Origin: Saccoglossus kowalevskii
Taxonomy: Eukaryota; Hemichordata; Enteropneusta; Harrimaniidae
DNA length: 57,390 bases
Direction of reading: 5' to 3'
Assembly (NCBI RefSeq): GCF_000003605.2
Contig: NW_003139324.1
Location: 131,644 to 189,033 of the forward strand
In this document: piece by piece, positions 48,300 through 57,390 of the stretch
Numbering within the stretch: position 1 is the first letter of the stretch
How the letters are laid out: each line of letters starts with the position of its first letter
Made by a program: the position numbers and the translations under genes
The notes under the pieces: generated by a model
Databases searched by the model: none
What the model was told of the DNA's origin: nothing
What the model saw: the letters and a program-made list of their open reading frames with translations, nothing else

Positions 48300-49729
48300 T
48301 ACCTTGAACGTCGTTGGTCATAGTGATCTGACACAGCTGCGGCCATTTTTTATTTTGTTTCAAACAGTACTGTGTTCCATACATGTGCGAAATTTCACTG
48401 ATACTGGCCACCCGAAAATGTAATGAATTGTCACTGACAGCTCATTGACAATTGCCGCCGTAGATTCATGTAGCGATATTGTGCCAAATGCAATCATACA
48501 GATTCGGTACTCGCCCACGTGTCACTATATTTTATTCCAGGGGACCCAGTGGTGTATATGATGATAAGATACACCTAACAATACATGTCGAATATTGGCA
48601 TACAAGAATGTCACACGCACCAAATTGGTAAAAAAAATGTATATTTTAACATATTAAAACATAATGTAGTCACACTCATGAATATATTATATAATAAATA
48701 AAAATGACCCTCACCGACACGGGGCACATATTAATTCATCACATGTAGGGCATTAGAGAAGTAGAAATAAAAAAAAAGTCTGTGCACTGCACGAACGTAG
48801 GGACAATGTGCTATCATTTTGTCACACTGTGGTGTGCATTCAACAATTTACAACGTGTCCACGTCTAGATTTTCAAATACGATATACTATTCAATAATTT
48901 CAACGACAACACAACGACATAATATTATAAATGTTGGTATAGAAGAACTTTAATACATCTCGCCTTATTTCAATGACAGTGTGTTTACTGTACTTACGGA
49001 GTCTTCTGACACCTCTACCGGTATTTTAGTTGCTTGATATTTTTTCTATTTTTTTTTTATAAATTCGGATGGAGATAAATTAAGTGAGAAAGAAGAAGTC
49101 GGGGTCTATTTTGATAACTGTTTGGTTATCGTTATTTTCCGTTTGTTTTATTGTTCCAACCTTAAAGTTTAATTAATACGTGTTATGGCGATAAACATAC
49201 GCGGTGATGGCTTGATAATAATAATATCCTAAAATGAAACTCGTACTTTGACCACCATTGCTACTATGAATATATCCTTGTACAGGGGCTTGTGATTGAA
49301 TATTTTTAAATAGATTTGTAGTAGTGAAAACAATGCCAAGTGAATTCAGTGAATATATCAAGTATGGTGCCATCTGACACAGTTATTGACGATGGATGAC
49401 GTTTCAACGCATGGCGACAGCTGATACTACACAGATAATACCAACGAGTGCGGATTAACTGACGCTACAATCAACACAATTGCTGCGCTGCAAACAATAA
49501 CTAGTCGTGTTGGCAAATTCCGATTGTAACTCCTCGCGGCGCAGACTCAGTCTTGTTCAAGCCCTCTGACCTAACTCGTCAGCGCAGTGTTCCGACCACG
49601 GGCCGTTAAGAAAGGGAGAGAAAAACGGGTACGATCTTTCTGATTGAATCGACTCGAACCACAAGCCAAGGGTCAGATGAAAGCTGGTCACCCGAGAATT
49701 TGATTAAACCGATAGATTTAACAGCTGAA
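48300..49729. other. spacer upstream of gene D, no gene seen
   Basis: AT-rich until about 49480, then more CG-rich (cctcgcggcgcag near 49533), probably the gene D promoter area. The 49173-49373 minus ORF has no support. Confidence 0.4.
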
Positions 49730-49737
49730 ATGACGAG
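49730..49737 (+). CDS. candidate 8-base coding exon 1 of gene D
   Basis: ATG ACG AG followed by gtgcgt. Phase 2 fits the 50453 acceptor (A completes an Arg codon) and yields a textbook signal peptide. The intron phase and position mirror gene C. The donor is only moderately strong and no other start fits as well. Inference. Confidence 0.4.
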
Positions 49738-52365
49738 GTGCGTATATTTTGACTTGTGCTTCGCGGTATGTACCCGATATGTAACAGTCCACGTGTCTCT
49801 ATGATGGAGCTAACGCATTTTGGAATACATGTGGAAAATCGAAAACAATTCACGAATATTCGCATGTCACTACAATCCACTATACAGAAGAGAATTTTAG
49901 CTGAAATTCATGAATTACATGAGTAACCATGGATACAGCGAATGTAGTTATTTGTGACGTTTGCACTCATAATAAGTGATTTTACAATATTCTCTAATTT
50001 CATCACGTGACACTATGTAAACAGTCACACGTTGAACCACCTGAAAGTAATTGCAGTAGATGGGAGCGTTTTACATAATTCAATCCAACATACACGACGA
50101 CCTAAATAACACAATTTGTTTGATACAAGCTTATTACTTCAGGCTGAATTATAAATACTAGTATCATTAAAAAATCGTATATGTGTTATTGCTAGTAACT
50201 TGAATATTTTAAGAAATTGAAAACACGCAGTATTGCAAATGTGTAAGCGACGAAATTATAAAGAATGCACCATGTTGTAGAATTTGTTTGTTTTTTTCCT
50301 TTTAATGAGCCACCATATTGAAAAAATCAGAAACGCACACAACCCATGATAGCACTGTGGATTCATTTGCCTCGTTGTGACAAACTGTTGCGTCACAAAT
50401 GGAAAATTATTATAAAATATTTGTTTAATATTCTTCTTTTTTTCGTCTACAGATTTCGGAAAACATCACCCTTCCAAACATACACGCGGGACTATATACA
50501 TTTCGTGACAATATTAGTGTTTCTGGTATCTTTCAACGCACAAACTGTGTCCGCTCAAGGTGCGGGCGGATATGTGTATAAACAATTTCAAAATCCTGTC
50601 AGAGATAGGTTAATTCACGGGCTTTTCTCGTCCAATTTTACATGGGGCGTTGCAACATCGGCGTACCAAATTGAGGGTGCCTGGAACGAGGATCAGAGGG
50701 GAGAAACTATTTGGGACACGTTCTCTCACGAACCTGGTAGAATCGTTGACAATGCCAATGGTGACATCGCTTGTAATAGTTATCATAAAATCGACGAAGA
50801 TGTCGCTTTGCTGAAAGAGCTTCAGGTGAAACATTATCGGTTTTCCATTGCCTGGTCCCGTATTCTCCCTGATGGGACTTTGAATAAAATTAACCAGGCC
50901 GGTATTGTTTACTACCGACGCCTCATTAACGCTTTGGTCGAAGCAGAGATTGAGCCAGTTGTTACCTTATTTCATTGGGATCTACCGCAAGCCTTGCAGG
51001 ACATCGGTGGCTGGAGCAACGAGATTCTAACAGTATATTTCAAAAACTACGCCGAGTTATGTTTCCTTGAGTACGGAGACTGGGTGAAAAGGTGGATAAC
51101 TTTTAATGAGCCGTCTATCTTCGCCAAAGCTGGTCACGAACATGGCGTCCACGCACCTGGGCTGAAGCACCAAGGAACCACAGTCTACAGAGTGGCACAC
51201 ACAATCATAAAGGCCCATGCCAAAGTGTGGCACACGTACGATAATAAATACAGAGCATCACAGAAAGGGCAGGTCGGAATAACTCTGGTGTCGAGCTGGG
51301 CACAACCATCGACAAAATGGCAGGTCGATATCATGGCCGCGGAGAGATACCTTCAATTTGAGTTTGGTTGGTTTGCACACCCACTTATGGTGAACGGCGA
51401 CTACCCCAGCGTCATGAAAACACAAATACTCGAGAAAAGTATCGGGCAGGGACTGTCGTCATCGCGCCTCCCCAGTTTCACTGAGGAGGAAAAGGTGCTT
51501 TTACGTGGTACTGTTGATTTTTTGGGAGTAAATTACTACACGACGAAGCTTATTTCCGCCTGGAGATCCGATGCATGGCCGCCTGGTTACGAGGAAGACC
51601 AGGATTTGAAGGCGTGGCACGACGAGTCATGGCCGAAGAGTGGCGCTTCCTGGCAGAAGTGCGTACCGTGGGGTTTCCGTCTCTTATTAAACTGGGTAAA
51701 GCACGAATATGGAAATCCTCCCATCTATGTCACTGAAACTGGAGTGGCTGAAAAGTTGAATGACCAAGACGAACCGAAACTAAAAGATGTATGGAGAGTA
51801 CAGTACTTTGTATCGCACATCAACGAACTGTTGAAAGGTAATTATTAATTCATTATTTAATTAGATATTAGATATGTATCTGTTTGCTTGTTCATTTATT
51901 TTGTTTTTTCATATACGAGTTCATTCCCCTGGTTTAAATATTTGTTTAATGTTATCGTCTTTTCGATGTCTATTAAAAACAATTGTGTAAATGATGACGT
52001 CACTCTGAATTATAACGTCATTATTTTATCTATTTTTTTTGTCAGCATACAAGCTAGATGGTGTCAATGTGCAGGGTTTCTCGGCGTGGACATTAATGGA
52101 CAATTTTGAATGGCAAGATGGCTACTCGACACGATTCGGCCTCTACCACGTCGATTTCAAAAGTCCAGCCAGAACGCGAACGGCAAAGTCATCGGCGAAG
52201 AAGTACAACGAAATAGTGACGGGCAATGGATTCCCGGTTCCAGTGTCCAAACTCAGATATATACCACAATTTAAACCGGACATGGCGTTTGGTGCCGCAC
52301 CCCGGGCACCAATGGTACCGGTCTTCCATGACAATGATGAAGGTATACAGCCAGAATTCAGATAA
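49730..52365 (+). CDS. GH1 gene D: secreted lactase/LCTL-like beta-glycosidase with C-terminal tail
   Basis: 570 residues if exon 1 is 49730-49737 (ATGACGAG|gtgcgt); the certain part is exon 2 (50453-51837; acceptor ttttttcgtctacag) and exon 3 (52046-52365; acceptor ttttttttgtcag). The join gives MTR followed by RKTSPFQ and a signal peptide ([14 protein letters not shown], cleavage likely after AQTVSA). GH1 motifs: [23 protein letters not shown] (Glu222), YVTETG (nucleophile Glu431; Thr replaces the usual Asn after it), WTLMDNFEW (Glu486; Thr for Ser). Catalytic glutamates are intact. After GNGFP there is a tail of about 42 residues ([19 protein letters not shown]), absent from A-C. AATAAA lies at 52733. 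An in-frame Met at 50346 is possible but would read through the acceptor tract. Confidence 0.92.
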
Positions 52366-53400
52366 TACTGAATAACATCAACAAATTACAGTTTATAACT
52401 CATTTCAAAATGCGAACAGACACTATTGGTAAAGGATCGCAAGTTAAAAACAACTTAAAATGGTGCCGTCATAAATGTTATTTTATTTTCATAATACACA
52501 ATTTAGGGAATAACATTAACAATTCTTGTTGAAGGAAGAGTACAGCGCCACCAGTGTCCTAAATTGAAAAAACAAATGGCATTGCTTGCGCCATACTTTC
52601 ACCGGGAGAGGTGCTCGTTGATTTCGGTGAGGAATGATTAACACGTACTACTTCCTATAAATTGCATTTCTTCAAAGTTCAAGGTGTTCGGGTAATCATT
52701 AGCTTCAATCATACCACTTAGGAGTATTAGTTAATAAATGTCCACATTCATTGTCCAGTCGTTGAATACTAGTAGTACAGCACGCAATACTAGCTTGTTC
52801 CTTCACCAGCAAATTAACTATTTTCGGAAAGCCTGTTTTGTGATTTTCCTAATATGTCACCCAGCAAATAATCTTATCATTTTTTTTAAAACATATTTTT
52901 GTCTGAGTTATGGTAGAAATGATATATTGGTGTTAAGAAGAGCCTTTCGTGCAATGTATTGTTCACACTGCGCCGAACAGATAGGAAGCCTCTATTTTTA
53001 TTTCATTTGCTTCTGCACTAAGCAGCAGTTTTCGAATGGTTCCGATACAAATCGCCTCTTGGTGGCGCTATTCCATAGAAATTCAGTTTGTGAGTACAAG
53101 TCGATAATGATGTACACACTCTACGGTGAGCAACGGGGTAGTTGTTAAGTGACGAATGCATTACCGACACCCAAAGAGGTTCCTTTTACGCTGTACATTT
53201 TGTATTCCATATTCTCAGCTTCTGTGGAACGTTGAACCACGCTTGAACTGCTGCTTAGAAATAAAATAATACTGGGAACGAGGATGGTGTTTTTATAACA
53301 ACACACAACTGCACTGTGAATGCAAAACACGTCTCACAATTTAAAATAAAATACAAACTGAGTGCACGTGTCGTCTATTGGGATAGCTCAATCTTATTAA
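52366..53400. other. gene D 3' region and spacer, no further gene
   Basis: AATAAA at 52733. The 52738-53148 ORF (Cys/Phe-rich, no motif) lacks splice sites or similarity and overlaps the putative 3' end. Confidence 0.4.
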
Positions 53401-53401
53401 A

Positions 53402-53511
53402 ATCCGATGTAGGTATAGACTTCATTTTTTTTAATAATGGTAAATAAAACAGAAGAAAAGATTGATAAATAAACACAAATAACATAAGTTGAGTCTATAC
53501 CTACATCGGAT
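53402..53511. mobile_element. 110-bp element with perfect 20-bp inverted ends
   Basis: ATCCGATGTAGGTATAGACT at 53402-53421 and its exact inverse at 53492-53511, enclosing 70 bp of AT-rich DNA. ATTAA occurs next to both outer edges as a possible target duplication. Either a tiny MITE or a structural hairpin; no ORF. Confidence 0.7.
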
Positions 53512-53519
53512 ATTAACAC

Positions 53520-55100
53520 GATTGGAGACAGATTGGATAGAATATAACACGTTATTTGCATATTTACATGAATAATTATGTACAAATATTAATATTTGAT
53601 GTATGAATTGCGCTAATGCTTTATTTTATTCAGGCAATTTTTCTCAATCCTTGGAACACACAATTCACATTTGTATCACCGATAGAGGGCGATTAGTTTA
53701 TGATGTCATGATCCTCGCAACAATATACCTAGGGTCTATGTTAAAAACGTACATTTTGTATTATTACAGTTGATGCATTTCATGTATGTATGTATGTGAA
53801 TAACCATCCTATACTGTATTCCTGTTTGCAACGGATATGGCAAATTAGCGTTCGTTATAATATTAAAATTATATAAATGTAAAATTAAAATACAGATACA
53901 GGTAGATGAATTTAGGAAATAATGGCACACACTTCTGTGCCAATACATATCTGACAAATAAAAACAGGGGCTCTGTATTTCCTTTTAACATTCGTGTCGT
54001 AACTCTTTGGTAATTTAAACATTTTTAATAAACTGTTATTTTTTCTGAAGTTAACATTGCAACATACGAGTTATTAGAACAACAATCGAATATGTATAAA
54101 ACATGCATGGGCGTGTGACTGAAATTACGTGGCCAAATAGTTGTGTGAAAAAAGCCTGCCGATACTTTCGTCGCCAAAACTCCACAGTTGTTGTAACATT
54201 GGTCGAGTTTATTAAAAACGTCTAGAAATTACAAAGTGTCTAAAAAAAATGACAATCCTTGTTTGTGTTTTTAGCGTTGTCTATAATATCATAATGTCAG
54301 ATATCTACAACTACAACAACAAGTGCTAAAAAAGTACAATTTCATTTGTTAGGCTACGTCTTGGTACAAGACAGTGTGCCATAATCACCATCAAGGCCAT
54401 TATTTCCTGTGCCATTTTACTTATCGCCGAGGTAGATTGTATTGCTATGGAAACGAATCATATTGATAATCAGGTATAGATTTTATTTTACATATAATGA
54501 TAAGTAATCGAAATGCATTGATCTAGTTTGAAATGCGTCTGGACATGACAGATACGTGATGAGCTTAGCAAAATCTCATCAGAGGAATGTCTACTGAAGA
54601 TACTTCAATTATACTGTACTGCTATTAACAACAAAGATATACATGTAATTGCTGCTATACAGCTTCACTACGACCTGTACCACTGAAGAATGAGCTGACA
54701 GTCTAACCATGGCCAAGTGATTGTTCAATTACTTGAATAGGCATATCTGCACAAGTACATTCAGGTGATACGGCCCGCGCCTCATCTTAACAGTTTGTGT
54801 GGTCTGCACATTGAGATGGCAATGCAAAATATAATATAAACAAACCAGAAACTAAAAACCAATAACTGTATCCTCCGCTCTTTCTAAAATTGTTGAATGA
54901 CATGTTCACAACCATTTCATAAAGTTTTAGGTACCAGTATTTTGATTTCTGTAATCAAACAATTTTAATTTGGTGACGACTGGCAAAGTCTTTGATTCTT
55001 CATCTTATGAGAAGTTACTTCGGGTCACTATTAACAGCCAACTTGTTTGATCTAACCATATTTCTTCCATTGAAAAAAAAAATCACATTCGTATTATTAT
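53520..55100. other. no gene seen
   Basis: AT-rich intergenic DNA with short motif-free ORFs (for example 53736-53957 minus). Confidence 0.4.
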
Positions 55101-55118
55101 ATCTGTTATTGAAACAAC

Positions 55119-55248
55119 TCGGGGATAATATTATATCCCTTGCTGGGAGCAATAAGAAATTATATTATCTCCTTCGCTGGGAGCAATAAGAAATTATATT
55201 ATCTCCCTTGTTGTTAGAAACACTCAGCGATAATATTATATCCATTGC
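55119..55248. repeat. short tandem/inverted cluster around GATAATATTATATCC
   Basis: The segment gctgggagcaataagaaatt plus atattatctcc occurs twice in tandem (about 55142-55205). It is flanked by two copies of ggataatattatatcc-like palindrome (about 55124 and 55220). Local duplication within a palindromic block. Confidence 0.6.
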
Positions 55249-55259
55249 TTAATACGTAG

Positions 55260-57215
55260 TTTTGTAGTGATTTTCAAAATGTTCGTAATTTTGAGTTAAA
55301 TTGTGCTATTTTGATTATTATTGCATTTCTACTGGTTAGCAACCGCGGTAAGTCTTTTTTACCAGACATGCTGATTTTTCAGTTTTTCAAATTGTCGTAC
55401 CATATAAGAAATCCATCCTCTTTATATTAAGGAAACAGGTTCATACTACCCGGATATCTCTGAAGGGGGGGGGGGATATATGTTTCATACCCTTTATTCA
55501 AAGCCGCGTTTTCTAAATTACAATATAATCTTTTGATCCATATAATAAAAGTTGAAAGCATTTAAGGCACTAAAAAGAAATTCTCAGTTTACCGTATCAA
55601 ACGCCACCTCGACGTGCCTCTTCTGTCAGCACAGACTCTTGTATCACTAATAAGTGACTGTCATTGGCGTTGATTCACTATTCACTGTAACAATGAACAC
55701 AGAAATACCGCATACAAATATTGCGAGTTGTCTCTAGGTTACACTATGTATGTGAAGAGTGACAGTGTTTGTTTCCATGGAAACAAATACCTTGCTACCA
55801 CACAGTGACGGCCGCGGCGATTTCGAATCGAACTGAAGCCATTACAATCTGGATTCAAAAATAAATACGAAGGGCAGTCTCGATTTACCAAACAGGATAT
55901 ATCCTTGACCAATTTCAGGAAATGAATGTGTTCAGAGTATGAGTAGAAAGGGCTCTTTTAAATTTATGTACTAGAAACAAATGCATTTATACCATAGACA
56001 CGTATTTTTGACGATGCCTTTAAAAAACAAAAAAACTCTAGTTGAGTTTTTCGTTTGTATTTTCTAAGTGTTTTGGCCTTTCCCCTAAATCGTGTTGCCT
56101 ACTTGACCATAATAGTCAGTTGCCCGCAATTAAGCATTATTTTATTTCAAAGTCATGTACACAATTTTTAGCCGTGTGTCCAGCAACAATTGGCAATGGC
56201 ATCATCCACCATAGAACAGTCAGTCTCCAGGCAACAGGCACATGCGCTCCTGCCACGTACAGATTATCCCCGTAACTGGCTATGTAATCATTTTTAGTTA
56301 TTTGTCTCATTTTAATAGCAACCGCGTGGTGTTCTTCTCATTTGTCGTAGTATTTATATTTACCCATAGTTTAGGATATGAGAACACGTTTCATTGAGAC
56401 ATTCCATTTACGGGGGGGTGTAGCATAACCACGTGTACTTTTAACTCGCACATATAGCCAAACGTAGGCGTAAACGGGTAAGATTTTTTGGACTAAGGTT
56501 TGAGAAATAGTCCATTAATTTTCAAAATTGGTATCAAGTGGTCTTATTGTACGACACTCCTGATAAAGAGGGTCATCAAAATAAATCCTCAGTGACCTTC
56601 ATCTGACGATCACATTATAATGATTTTGGGTGTGTTTCCATGGTTGCAGCTTGGCCTTCTAGTTATGTTTGTGTTTTGTTTGTTTTTAATTGTGTAGTAT
56701 GGGAAAGGGAACTGTTTTTTATACTATTTTTTAAGGAAAATAATCTAGATTAGGGTCAATTATTTATTTATTTATCAAAAAGCAAACAAATTTCATATTT
56801 AAAAAATGGCTGCAAAAACAATTATGCACATCCGAATAGAGCAAAACAAAATACAGCATCTTCATTCAAGATTGTGAGTGGAAAAACACAACTGCTTCAC
56901 CCTTTCAATTACGTCATCAGTATTACGTAAGGTGCATACCATTTACGATATGCTAAAATCGGGGAAGAACTACGGATAAACACACATTTAAAATATTTCG
57001 AAAACATATTTGTTTTATGACAGAGGTTATTTGCCGTAGTTAGTCATTCCGTGTTTTACGATAAGAAATGTCTCACCGATCGTTCGATGGCGTATTTTTT
57101 TCAATGTATATACCGGTAGAGTGATTTTCGATCATTTTTGACACGTGCTTCTATTGTGCACAAATATCCGTGACAACATTGCGTGTAAAATTTAAAAATT
57201 AATTCACTCTGTTCA
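55260..57215. other. no gene seen
   Basis: Only chance ORFs (for example 56042-56275). G-runs occur at 55467-55475 and 56413-56419. Confidence 0.4.
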
Positions 57216-57228
57216 GTATTAGTCAACT

Positions 57229-57390
57229 TGTGTAGACTGTTATGTCCACTGTATTAGAATGTGTGTAGACTGTTATGTCCACTGTATTAGACTGTGTGTA
57301 GACTGTTATGCCTACTGTACTAGTCTGTGTGTAGACTGTTAAGCCTACTGTACTAGTCTGTGTGTACACTGTTATGCCCAATGTACTAGA
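57229..57390. repeat. 33-bp tandem repeat running off the window end
   Basis: TGTAGACTGTTATG-type units begin at 57231, 57264, 57297, 57330 and 57363, an exact 33-bp spacing, with substitutions (tccactgtattag to cctactgtactag). The array continues beyond the right edge. Confidence 0.9.

Noticed and set aside
50346-50452. In-frame Met at 50346 as the start of gene D
   Set aside because: The stretch reads through a strong pyrimidine tract and acceptor (cttctttttttcgtctacag). An upstream 8-base exon with matching phase gives a proper signal peptide and mirrors gene C.
52738-53148. 136-codon ORF after gene D
   Set aside because: It starts at the gene D AATAAA region, has no motif, and its composition is like surrounding non-coding DNA.
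1-57390. CRISPR arrays, rRNA or bacterial operons
   Set aside because: Repeats are contiguous or inverted without spacer structure, genes have introns, and there is no rRNA-like sequence.

Overview
The window is AT-rich nuclear DNA from an animal, most likely a marine invertebrate (deuterostome or lophotrochozoan; I cannot fix the phylum). The evidence is introns with GT/AG junctions, long intergenic spaces, microsatellites, foldback elements, and decayed transposons of kinds common in such genomes: hAT with a TTF/DUF4371-type protein, Crypton with a DUF3504-type recombinase, Copia and LINE. No bacterial operon, CRISPR array or rRNA was seen. One 50-base run of N marks an assembly gap (45324-45373).

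The right-hand part (about 33.6-52.4 kb) holds the only clearly functional genes: four glycoside hydrolase family 1 (GH1; lactase-phlorizin hydrolase / LCTL / beta-glucosidase type) paralogues. Gene A is on the minus strand (33654-35597). Genes B (39174-41610), C (42988-45608) and D (49730-52365) are on the plus strand. Each has one long exon carrying both catalytic glutamates and a short last exon, joined by a phase-1 intron at the same codon. C and D also have candidate tiny 5' exons with matching intron phase, which supply a signal peptide or signal anchor. A and B lack an evident signal peptide. A and B are head to head, and the first ~540 bp of their long exons are nearly identical while the rest has diverged strongly. 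That pattern points to recent gene conversion between inverted paralogues and is the strongest biological signal here.

The left-hand part (0-21 kb) is a graveyard of mobile-element genes with real-looking but broken exons. It holds a truncated plus-strand gene fragment (391-748), Ser/Asn-rich minus-strand exon-like pieces (2828-3923), a Crypton tyrosine-recombinase remnant with two tandem in-frame TGA codons (4953-5820), a hAT remnant (5860-6718), a multi-exon minus-strand repeat-derived gene (6876-8606), an ORF remnant with coiled-coil-like sequence (10.3-11.1 kb), a possible Ty3-type integrase scrap (12.9 kb), two isolated exons (13.4 and 14.0 kb), a plus-strand Copia remnant (16.2-18.5 kb) and another minus-strand repeat-derived multi-exon gene (18.6-20.45 kb).

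The middle (21-33.6 kb) has no convincing gene. It contains a higher-order repeat array (24.15-25.1 kb), a 612-bp element with ~126-bp inverted ends and a perfect 9-bp target duplication (27922-28533), a repeat with 'TAGCTCCG' ends (30.57-31.16 kb) and a ~240-bp foldback (32981-33220). Downstream of and between the GH1 genes are a LINE fragment, a mariner-like miniature element, a 22-bp minisatellite (47.7-48.3 kb), a 110-bp perfect-ended inverted repeat and a 33-bp tandem array running off the right end.
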